7,285 bases of DNA, from contig JAJAYV010000453.1 in assembly GCA_026786045.1 (NCBI GenBank), positions 1 to 7,285 of the forward strand, read 5' to 3'. The stretch comes from Frankiaceae bacterium. GTDB lineage: Bacteria; Actinomycetota; Actinomycetes; Mycobacteriales; SCTD01. The notes below the pieces were generated by a model that was given only the letters and a program-made list of their open reading frames with translations, was not told the DNA's origin and made no database searches. Below are positions 1 to 5,211 of this stretch, in pieces. The stretch's first letter is position 1. Each line of letters begins with the position of its first letter. The position numbers and the translations under genes were made by a program.

Positions 1-1
1 C

Positions 2-481
2 CTCGAGGCCGCTCGCGCCGCGCAGGTCCGCGCCTCGCGCAGCCGCGGCAGCGTGGTCGGCACCTGCGCCGGACCGGTCCGCGGCGGGGCGAACGGCTTT
101 CTCGAGGCCGGCTCGCTGTGCCCGCTCGACGGCGCGCCCGGTCACGCGCTGCGCGCCGACGCGGCCGCCGCCTTCGACCGGATGACCGCCGTGGCGCTGG
201 CGGATCGCGGCAGCCGGCTGTGCGTCAACGACTCCTACCGGTCCTACGCCGGGCAGGTCAGCGTGTTCCGCCGCAAGCCACAGCTGGCCGCCGTGCCCGG
301 CACGAGCCGGCACGGCCTGGGGGTCGCGGTCGACATCGGCTGCGGCGGGGAGCGGTTCGGCTCGAGCACCTACCGCTGGCTCACGGCGAACGCCGGGCGC
401 TTCGGCTGGGTCCACCCCGCCTGGGCCGAGCCGGGCGGCTCGATGCCGGAGCCGTGGCACTGGGAGTACACCGGCGGGTAG
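2..481 (+). CDS. M15-family D-alanyl-D-alanine carboxypeptidase (VanY-like), 5'-truncated
   Basis: C-terminal part of a zinc peptidase that trims the terminal D-Ala of peptidoglycan stem peptides, or a related cell-wall peptidase, acting outside the membrane. The frame is open to the left edge, so the true start, any signal peptide and an N-terminal region lie outside the window; the first visible residues (LEAARAAQVRASRSRG) look like the end of an Ala/Arg-rich helix. Counting V at base 53 as residue 1, DSYRSYAGQ (60-68) matches the family's GYRSY substrate-binding segment. SRHGLGVAVD (85-94) supplies the zinc ligands H87 and D94, and EPWHWEY (133-139) supplies the catalytic Glu and third zinc ligand H136. 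All key M15B residues are present, so this copy looks active. Four cysteines (5, 23, 57, 97) could form two disulfides, consistent with export. GTG at base 53 is in frame but probably internal. Family confidence is high; the exact substrate is not known. Confidence 0.9.
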   Translation, partial: LEAARAAQVRASRSRGSVVGTCAGPVRGGANGFLEAGSLCPLDGAPGHALRADAAAAFDRMTAVALADRGSRLCVNDSYRSYAGQVSVFRRKPQLAAVPGTSRHGLGVAVDIGCGGERFGSSTYRWLTANAGRFGWVHPAWAEPGGSMPEPWHWEYTGG

Positions 482-500
482 CGCCGTCGTGGGTGGCCGC

Positions 501-506
501 TACCGT
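501..506 (+). promoter_or_regulatory. Candidate -10 element for the small gene at 547
   Basis: TACCGT fits the actinobacterial TANNNT -10 consensus and lies in the 65-bp gap after the carboxypeptidase stop. Transcription would start near 513, leaving a leader of about 34 nt that contains the ribosome binding site at 533-538. I see no TTGAC-like -35 at 16-19 nt upstream, so this is a position-based inference only. Confidence 0.35.
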
Positions 507-532
507 GCGTGGCGGAGGGTCGAGCCGACGAT

Positions 533-538
533 GGAGGA
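533..538 (+). promoter_or_regulatory. Shine-Dalgarno site fixing the GTG start at 547
   Basis: GGAGGA lies 8 nt before GTG at 547-549, an optimal spacing. It is the main argument that the small downstream reading frame is translated. Confidence 0.6.
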
Positions 539-546
539 CCGACCCC

Positions 547-745
547 GTGCGCCTGCACCTGCTCACCCCGCCCGCCCTGGTGACCGTGGTCGAGGGCGGA
601 GCCGCTCGGTCGGCCCTGCTACTCGCCGTGCGCGGCGACCGCCGCTACGTGCAGGTCAGCCGCGGCGCCGGCCTCAACCACCTGCGCTGGGTGCCGGAGG
701 GCGCGGTCCAGCCGGGCCCGCCGGATGTCGTGGTGGCGGTCCTAG
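547..745 (+). CDS. Small uncharacterised protein, 3' end unresolved
   Basis: I do not recognise this protein. From GTG at 547 it reads VRLHLLTPPALVTVVEGGAA, then a likely beta-rich stretch with GDRRYVQVSRGAGLNHLRWV, about 60-65 residues before the antisense zone. Support: an ideal GGAGGA site 8 nt upstream, a possible TACCGT -10 at 501, and nearly all third positions G or C in this frame (few exceptions, such as GGA, GCT, CTA). The problem is the end: the frame stays open to a TGA ending at 1542, fully antisense to the thioesterase gene, which cannot all be real. A TAG at 743-745 sits in another frame exactly where a convergent stop would be expected, so an indel in the sequence or a genuine frameshift is likely; the end given is that TAG. 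No signal peptide, membrane segment or catalytic motif is evident. Low GC3 noise supports coding, but the boundaries are uncertain. Confidence 0.45.
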
Positions 746-1524
746 CGGGGGGCGACGAGCAGGCTCTGGGCGCCGACGCCGACCGGGCCGTCGAGGTCGG
801 ACAGCACCGTCGTCGCGAGCCCCGCCCCGCCCCGCGAGATCGCCGTCTGCGCGGCCACGCAGACCCAGTCGCCGACGGCCTCGCGGTGCAGGTGCACGGT
901 CAGCTCGGGGTTGATGAAGTGCCAGGTCAGGTCGAGCTCGCTGCTCAGCCCGTTGCCGCTGTCGGCCACGGCGAGCACGCGCTGCAGCGGGCTCGGCTCC
1001 TCGTCCGGCACGAGCGGGTGCAGCAGCCGCGACCAGACGGTGGCCGGGCCCTGCACGTCGAAGCGGCCCTCGACGAAGCGCCATTCGACGGCCGACAGGT
1101 AGCCGTCGACCCAACCGCCGGTCGGCAGCTCGGCCGGGGTGGCGTCGGGCAGCGGCGGCGGTCCCGCGTGGCGCGGTGCGACGCCCTCCTGCTCGGTCCG
1201 GCGCACCCGCCAGGCCGCCGCCCGGGCCGCGTCACGGCCTGCTGCGGACAGCACGGCCTCGACCAGCTCGACGCTGCGCCCGGGCCGCAGCACGCGCGAG
1301 CGCACCTCGAGCTCCCCGACGGGCACCGGCCCGAGGATCTCGACGGTCATCCGGGCCACGAAGGCGTCGCCGCGCGGCTCGCACTGCTCGACCGCACGGC
1401 CCAGCAGCGCCGAGGGCGGACCGCCGTGCTGGAAGCGCGCGTCCCACGGACCGGTCGTGTGCACGGTCGAGGACCAGCGGCCCGCGCCGAGCGGGAGGTA
1501 GAAGGCGTCGTCGGAGGAGGGCAC
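742..1524 (-). CDS. Thioesterase family protein (double hotdog, TesB/4HBT_3-like)
   Basis: A 260-residue protein, the usual length for two fused hotdog domains of the actinobacterial acyl-CoA thioesterase-like family. Such proteins hydrolyse acyl-CoA thioesters in the cytoplasm, but substrates of this subgroup are mostly undetermined. The N-terminal hotdog holds HGGPPSALLGRAVE (33-46), the characteristic HGG start of the central helix, followed by strands MTVEILGPVPVGELEV. The second hotdog contains PSPLQRVLAVADSGNGLSSE (177-196), with the conserved Asp188 of the family, then FINPELTVHLHRE and DWVCVAAQTAI. The protein ends in the typical GAQSLLVAPR. The start is GTG at 1524; there is no Shine-Dalgarno sequence, but TACGGT lies 6 nt upstream on this strand, fitting a leaderless transcript. 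It is divergent from the quinone oxidoreductase and convergent with the small gene at 547. Family assignment is firm; specificity is unknown. Confidence 0.85.
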   Translation of the reverse strand: MPSSDDAFYLPLGAGRWSSTVHTTGPWDARFQHGGPPSALLGRAVEQCEPRGDAFVARMTVEILGPVPVGELEVRSRVLRPGRSVELVEAVLSAAGRDAARAAAWRVRRTEQEGVAPRHAGPPPLPDATPAELPTGGWVDGYLSAVEWRFVEGRFDVQGPATVWSRLLHPLVPDEEPSPLQRVLAVADSGNGLSSELDLTWHFINPELTVHLHREAVGDWVCVAAQTAISRGGAGLATTVLSDLDGPVGVGAQSLLVAPR

Positions 1525-1530
1525 GTCTGG

Positions 1531-1540
1531 ACCGTACGGT
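1531..1540. promoter_or_regulatory. Palindromic bidirectional -10 element between divergent genes
   Basis: The 23-bp gap between the GTG at 1524 (-) and the ATG at 1548 (+) contains the perfect 10-bp palindrome ACCGTACGGT. Read on each strand it gives TACGGT, a TANNNT -10: at 1535-1540 on + with 7 nt to the ATG, and at 1536-1531 on - with 6 nt to the GTG. Both distances put the transcription start at or next to the start codon, so both mRNAs would be leaderless. The two -10s share the central TA, so RNA polymerase could use only one at a time. A GTGACA -35-like hexamer lies at 1561-1556 on the minus strand with a 19-nt spacer; no clear -35 is seen on the plus strand. It could instead be a regulator half-site. 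Confidence 0.55.
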
Positions 1541-1547
1541 GAGCCCC

Positions 1548-2540
1548 ATGCGCGCTGTCACCCTCCCGTCCTACGGGGACGCCTCCGTCCTGACCCTCGC
1601 CGACGTACCGGACCCGGAGCCCGGACCCGGCGAGGTGCTTGTCGACGTCGCCGCCACCGCGGTCAACCGCGCCGACCTGCTGCAGCGACAGGGCTTCTAC
1701 AACCCGCCGCCGGGGGCGTCGCCCTACCCCGGGCTCGAGTGCAGCGGCCGCATCGCCGCTCTCGGCGAGGGCGTCACCGGGTGGGGCGTGGGCGACGAGG
1801 TGTGCGCGCTGCTGGCCGGCGGCGGCTACGCCGAGCGGGTCGCCGTCCCGGCCGGGCAGCTGCTCCCGGTCCCGGCGGGCGTGTCGCTGGTCGAGGCGGC
1901 CGCGCTGCCCGAGGTCGCCTGCACGGTCTGGTCGAACGTCTTCGAGCTCGCCGCGCTGCAGGCCGACGAGGTGCTGCTCGTGCACGGCGGCACGTCCGGC
2001 ATCGGCACGCTGGCGATCCAGCTCGCGGTGGCCCGCGGTGCGCGGGTGCTGTGCACCGTCGGCTCGGCGGAGAAGGCCGCGCGCGCCCAGGAGCTCGGGG
2101 CCGAGCGCGCGGTCCGCTACCGCGACGAGGACTTCGTCGAGGTCGTCAAGGAGCTCGGTGGCGCCGACGTCGTGCTCGACAACATGGGCGCGGCCTACCT
2201 GGCCCGCAACGTCCAGGTCCTGCGCACCGGCGGTCGGCTGGTCGTCATCGGCCTGCAGGGCGGGACGAAGGGCGAGCTCGACCTGGGGGCGCTGCTGGCC
2301 AAGCGGGCCAGCGTCACCGCCACCAGCCTGCGGGCCCGGCCGGCCGAGCAGAAGGCCGCCATCGTCGCCGCCGTCCGCGAAAACGTATGGCCCCTCGTCG
2401 AGGCGGGGCAGGTGCGGCCGGTGGTCGACCGGGTGCTGCCGCTCGAGCAGGTGGCCGACGCCCACCGGCTGCTCGAGGCGAGCACGCACGTCGGCAAGGT
2501 CGTGCTCACACTCGGCTCCGCAAAACCGCCTGCGGGCTAA
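1548..2540 (+). CDS. NAD(P)H:quinone oxidoreductase, zeta-crystallin/PIG3 family
   Basis: A cytoplasmic medium-chain dehydrogenase/reductase of the zinc-free quinone oxidoreductase type, expected to reduce quinones with NADPH. At 330 residues it has full family length. The N-terminal GroES-like substrate domain carries VNRADLLQRQGFYNPPPGAS (39-58) and GLECSG (62-67), the signature of the PIG3 (TP53I3) branch. The Rossmann domain begins near residue 127 and has the nucleotide-binding loop HGGTSGIG (146-153), with the second strand RVLCTVGS (166-173). LRTGGRLVVIGLQGG (225-239) and a C-terminal HVGKVVLTL (314-322) complete the fold. The structural-zinc cysteine cluster of alcohol dehydrogenases is absent, as expected. 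The ATG at 1548 fits the N-terminal MRAV start of the family and the -10 at 1535-1540; there is no Shine-Dalgarno site. Its stop overlaps the stop of the convergent SCO6745-like gene. The position resembles Rv3777 of M. tuberculosis. The physiological electron acceptor is not shown. Confidence 0.9.
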   Translation: MRAVTLPSYGDASVLTLADVPDPEPGPGEVLVDVAATAVNRADLLQRQGFYNPPPGASPYPGLECSGRIAALGEGVTGWGVGDEVCALLAGGGYAERVAVPAGQLLPVPAGVSLVEAAALPEVACTVWSNVFELAALQADEVLLVHGGTSGIGTLAIQLAVARGARVLCTVGSAEKAARAQELGAERAVRYRDEDFVEVVKELGGADVVLDNMGAAYLARNVQVLRTGGRLVVIGLQGGTKGELDLGALLAKRASVTATSLRARPAEQKAAIVAAVRENVWPLVEAGQVRPVVDRVLPLEQVADAHRLLEASTHVGKVVLTLGSAKPPAG

Positions 2541-3382
2541 CGGATCCCGAGCCCGCCCGCGGCGACGATCGCGGTCGACAGCGGGCGCACCAGCTCGCGC
2601 AGTCGCGCGCAGCCGTCCTCGCCGAGCCGCTCCCACGCGGGCAGGGCCAGCTCGTCGGTGCAGTCCTCGATGCGCTGGCGCACGGCGCGGCCCTCGTCGG
2701 TGAAGCCCTCGCCCTCATCGACCCACCCGCGCTCGCGTAGCCGGGCGAGCGCGGCGTCCCACTCCTCCGGCGAGTAGCCGCGGGTCTTGCGCAGCGGCTC
2801 GCGGGTCCAGGTGTCGCCCTGCGCGACGTGCATGACAGCGGCCTCGAGGCCGGTGATGCCCTCGACCACCAGCGCGGCGATGTGCCCGTCGCCGCGGAAC
2901 TCGCGCAGCAGCGTCATGGCGTGGAACAGCTGCAGGTGCGGAGCATCCGGCCAGGCGAGCGCGGCGTTGCCGGCGTAGAGCGGGCGACCCTCCGGCGTGC
3001 AGCCCTCGGCGGCCGTCCGGGCGAGCGCAACCGCCTCGACGACCTCCGGCCCGTCGAGCAGCGGCCCGCACAGCCGCCGCAGCGCCCGGTCCGCGCCGCG
3101 CAGCCGCGCCTGCACGAGCTGCTCCGGCGAGGCGGTCTCCCACGCACGGTCCATGCCGAAGGCGACCGCCAACGCGGAGAAGTTGAAGAAGGTCGCCTGC
3201 ACCACCGCGGCGCCCACGGCGCCCAGCGCCGCGGCCCGACCTGGGAAGTAGCCGGCAGCGCGGTTGGCCTTCAGGTCGAACCCGAGAGCGGCATACTCCT
3301 CCTGCGCCTCGGGCGCGAAGTAGATCATCGCGTGCACCGGCTCGAGCGTCTTCCAGCACGTGCGGCTGACGGACGGTTCCAC
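2537..3382 (-). CDS. SCO6745-like (SalK-type) protein with C-terminal winged-helix-like region
   Basis: A 281-residue actinobacterial protein resembling the SCO6745 family; no biochemical role is established that I can name. Visible family features: TCWKTLEPVHAMIYFAPEA near the N-terminus (8-26), GYFPGRAAALG (44-54), VVQATFFNFSALAV (60-73) and HLQLFHAMTLLREFRGDGHI (149-168). The region TREPLRKTRGYSPEEWDAAL (192-211), followed by ERGWVD, resembles the helix-turn-helix plus wing of MarR-like folds, so DNA binding is possible but unproven. There is no signal peptide or convincing membrane helix. GTG at 3382 is chosen because it preserves the conserved N-terminal segment and has AGGAGG (3393-3388) 5 nt upstream. 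It follows the TGA of the PLP gene with no gap (TGAGTG), so the two are almost certainly co-transcribed and translationally coupled. Its TAG overlaps the TAA of the convergent quinone oxidoreductase. Confidence 0.75.
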   Translation of the reverse strand: MEPSVSRTCWKTLEPVHAMIYFAPEAQEEYAALGFDLKANRAAGYFPGRAAALGAVGAAVVQATFFNFSALAVAFGMDRAWETASPEQLVQARLRGADRALRRLCGPLLDGPEVVEAVALARTAAEGCTPEGRPLYAGNAALAWPDAPHLQLFHAMTLLREFRGDGHIAALVVEGITGLEAAVMHVAQGDTWTREPLRKTRGYSPEEWDAALARLRERGWVDEGEGFTDEGRAVRQRIEDCTDELALPAWERLGEDGCARLRELVRPLSTAIVAAGGLGIR

Positions 3383-4588
3383 TCAGACCTCCTGCAGGGC
3401 GGCGAGGAGCCGGTCGACCTCGGCGAAGGTCGTGTAGCAGACCACACCCGCCCGTACCGCTCCGCCGGAGGAGGCGAGACCGAGGGCTGTCATCAGCTCG
3501 ACGGCGTAGTAGTCGCCGGCCCAGACGGCCACGCCCTGGTCGCCGAGCCGGGTGCTGATCTGCTGCGGGGTGCGCCCGGCGACGGTGAAGGCGACCGTCG
3601 GGGTGCGGCGGGCAGGTGAGCCGACCAGCGTCACGTCGTCGTTCGCGGCCAGTCCGTCAAGCAGGCGCGCGAAGACCTCCTCCTCGTGCGCGCGCACGAG
3701 GGCCATCGCTGACAGGACGCGCTCGCGCCGCGTCACCCCGGCGCCGTGCGAGGCGATCCAGTCGACGGCTGCGGTGACGCCCGCCAGGGCGGCGAAGCTG
3801 GGGGTGCCATGCTCGAACCGGTCCGGGACCGCGTCACTGCTCGGCAGCAGCTTGTCGGGGCGCAGGCTCTCGAGCAGCGCGGGATCGCCGACGGTGAAGC
3901 CGATGTGCGGTCCGTACCACTTGTAGGCCGAGGTGGCGTAGAGGTCGGCCCCGAGCGCCTGCACGTCGGTCGGGAGGTGCGGCGTGGCGTGCACCCCGTC
4001 GACGTGCACAACCGCTCCCAGGGCGTGTGCCCGGTCGGCGATCCCCCGTACGTCCGGCCGGGTGCCGGTCGCGTTGCTCGCCGCCGTCACGGCCACCAAG
4101 CGCGTGCGCTCGTTGACCAGCTGGTCGTACTGCTCCGCCGGGAGCTCGGCGGTCGCCGGGTCGACCTCGGCCCACCGCACGACGGCCCCCGCGCGCGCGG
4201 CAGCCTGGACCCACGGTCGTACGTCGGCGTCGTGGTCGAGCCGCGACAGCACAACCTCGTCGCCGGCCGACCAGGTCTGGGCCAGTGCTCCCGCCATGAC
4301 GTAGGTGTTCGCCGTCATCGACTGGCCGAGGACGACCCCGCCGGGCTCACCACCGACGAGGTCCGCCACGGCCTCCCGCGCAGCGTCGACGAGCGCGTCG
4401 GACCGGCGGCTGCTGGCGAAGGGCCCGTGCCGGTTGCTCACCGCGGAGCGCATCGCGTCGTGCACGGCGGCGCTGACCACGTCCGGCACCTGGGTGCCGC
4501 CCGGCCCGTCAAAATGCGCGAACCCCTCCGCCAGCGCCGGGAAGTCCCGCCGCACCGCCTCGACGTCGTACGGGTCAGTGAGGGCCAT
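3383..4588 (-). CDS. Cysteine-desulfurase-like PLP-dependent protein (VC1184/TIGR01976-type), catalytic Cys absent
   Basis: A 401-residue fold-type I, class V aminotransferase-like enzyme, cytoplasmic. Motifs: AHFDGPGGTQVPDVV (24-38), the counterpart of the desulfurase substrate-entry start; LDHDADVRPW (117-126) with H119 to stack on PLP; VDGVHATPHLPTDV (196-209) with D197 for the pyridine nitrogen; and SAYKWYGPHIG (220-230) with Schiff-base K223. Against E. coli SufS the segment GVAVWAGDYYAVEL (352-365) aligns with GIAVRTGHHCAMPL, so the persulfide-forming Cys364 is replaced by Tyr361. C384 aligns later, with SufS AMYNT, and is not equivalent. True cysteine desulfurase activity is therefore doubtful; an aminotransferase, lyase or epimerase-type reaction is possible. 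The start ATG at 4588 gives the expected N-terminus; no Shine-Dalgarno sequence is seen. The upstream position next to bpa and the abutting SCO6745-like gene resemble the Rv3778c locus. The substrate is unknown. Confidence 0.85.
   Translation of the reverse strand: MALTDPYDVEAVRRDFPALAEGFAHFDGPGGTQVPDVVSAAVHDAMRSAVSNRHGPFASSRRSDALVDAAREAVADLVGGEPGGVVLGQSMTANTYVMAGALAQTWSAGDEVVLSRLDHDADVRPWVQAAARAGAVVRWAEVDPATAELPAEQYDQLVNERTRLVAVTAASNATGTRPDVRGIADRAHALGAVVHVDGVHATPHLPTDVQALGADLYATSAYKWYGPHIGFTVGDPALLESLRPDKLLPSSDAVPDRFEHGTPSFAALAGVTAAVDWIASHGAGVTRRERVLSAMALVRAHEEEVFARLLDGLAANDDVTLVGSPARRTPTVAFTVAGRTPQQISTRLGDQGVAVWAGDYYAVELMTALGLASSGGAVRAGVVCYTTFAEVDRLLAALQEV
3388..3393 (-). promoter_or_regulatory. 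Shine-Dalgarno site of the SCO6745-like gene
   Basis: A perfect AGGAGG on the minus strand lies inside the last codons of the PLP gene, 5 nt before the GTG at 3382. It decides the start and lets ribosomes finishing the upstream gene reinitiate immediately. Confidence 0.65.
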
Positions 4589-4594
4589 GCGGCC

Positions 4595-4600
4595 AGCCTG
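4595..4600 (-). promoter_or_regulatory. Weak candidate -10 (CAGGCT) for the PLP gene
   Basis: On the minus strand CAGGCT lies 6 nt before the ATG at 4588, the spacing expected for a leaderless start, but it departs from TANNNT at the first base. It mirrors the CAGGAT hexamer in front of bpa. There is no alternative Shine-Dalgarno sequence for this gene. Confidence 0.25.
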
Positions 4601-4631
4601 CCCGACCAGGTGCAGCCGGCCGGCGGTGGGG

Positions 4632-4637
4632 CAGGAT
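4632..4637 (+). promoter_or_regulatory. Candidate -10 (CAGGAT) for leaderless bpa transcription
   Basis: CAGGAT is one base from TAGGAT, a good actinobacterial -10, and ends 7 nt before the ATG at 4645. The only purine-rich stretch nearer the start, GAGGG at 4639-4643, is 1 nt from the ATG and too close to act as a ribosome binding site, which favours a leaderless message. Confidence 0.4.
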
Positions 4638-4644
4638 CGAGGGC

Positions 4645-5190
4645 ATGAGCGAGTCGGGCGAGGAGCAGCAGGTCGTGGTCATGGGCGCAGACGGGCAGCC
4701 GGTGGGCTCGGTGACCGTGAGCGCGGACGGCACGGTGGAGCCGTCACGCCAGAAGAGCCCGGCCGACATGATCGAGCAGCCCGCGAAGGTGATGCGGATC
4801 GGCTCGATGATCAAGCAGCTGCTAGAGGAGGTCCGGCAGGCGCCGCTGGACGACGCCTCCCGCACCCGGCTGCGCGAGGTGCACCAGAACTCGATCAGCG
4901 AGCTGGCCGACGGCCTCGCGCCGGAGCTGCGCGAGGAGCTGGAGCGGCTGACGCTGCCGTTCAGCGACGACTCGATTCCGTCCGACGCCGAGCTGCGCAT
5001 CGCGCAGGCCCAGCTCGTCGGCTGGCTCGAGGGGCTGTTCCACGGCATCCAGACGGCGCTGTTCGCCCAGCAGATGGCCGCCCGGGTGCAGCTCGAGCAG
5101 ATGCGCGGACGGGTCGCCCTGCCGCCTGGCCTGCCCGACACGGCGCCGACGGCCGCGCCCGGGGCTCACGGCACGGGGCAGTACCTCTAG
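4645..5190 (+). CDS. bpa: Bacterial proteasome activator Bpa/PafE (DUF2587)
   Basis: Encodes the ATP-independent ring-shaped activator that docks on the 20S core proteasome of actinobacteria and opens its gate for unfolded or selected substrates. The 181 residues contain a variable acidic N-terminus, a short beta-like VVMGADGQPVGSVTVS (11-26), then the conserved helical core: QPAKVMRIGSMIKQLLEEVR (45-64), LAPELREELERLTLPF (91-106) and the near-invariant stretch from AELRIAQAQLVGWLEG (115-130) through HGIQTALFAQQMAAR (133-147). A flexible Pro/Ala/Gly-rich tail ends exactly in GQYL (178-181), the C-terminal motif that inserts into pockets of the proteasome alpha ring; its intactness argues for function. 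No proteasome or Pup genes are in the window. It is divergent from the PLP gene and 21 bp from the convergent HAD gene, with no visible hairpin terminator between. The counterpart in M. tuberculosis is Rv3780. Confidence 0.95.
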   Translation: MSESGEEQQVVVMGADGQPVGSVTVSADGTVEPSRQKSPADMIEQPAKVMRIGSMIKQLLEEVRQAPLDDASRTRLREVHQNSISELADGLAPELREELERLTLPFSDDSIPSDAELRIAQAQLVGWLEGLFHGIQTALFAQQMAARVQLEQMRGRVALPPGLPDTAPTAAPGAHGTGQYL

Positions 5191-5211
5191 CGGCCCGTCA
5201 CCGCGACAGGC

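Noticed and set aside
118..1542. A 474-codon plus-strand open frame covering the carboxypeptidase end and all of the thioesterase antisense
   Set aside because: Outside the 547-740 segment the product is Arg/Pro/Ala-rich, matches no family pattern and is opposite a well-supported gene. Long chance frames are expected at this GC content.
1347..2636. A 429-codon minus-strand open frame antisense to the quinone oxidoreductase
   Set aside because: The plus-strand gene has complete family motifs; the antisense product is low-complexity Arg/Asp/Gly-rich with no recognisable domain.
1739..2740. Long alternative-frame plus-strand reading frame over the quinone oxidoreductase
   Set aside because: A frame-shifted shadow, dominated by Arg, Gly and Ala, without a plausible start signal.
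5191..5211. Possible bidirectional terminator between bpa and the HAD gene
   Set aside because: Only 21 bp, with no convincing inverted repeat and no T-run; termination is not supported by sequence here.
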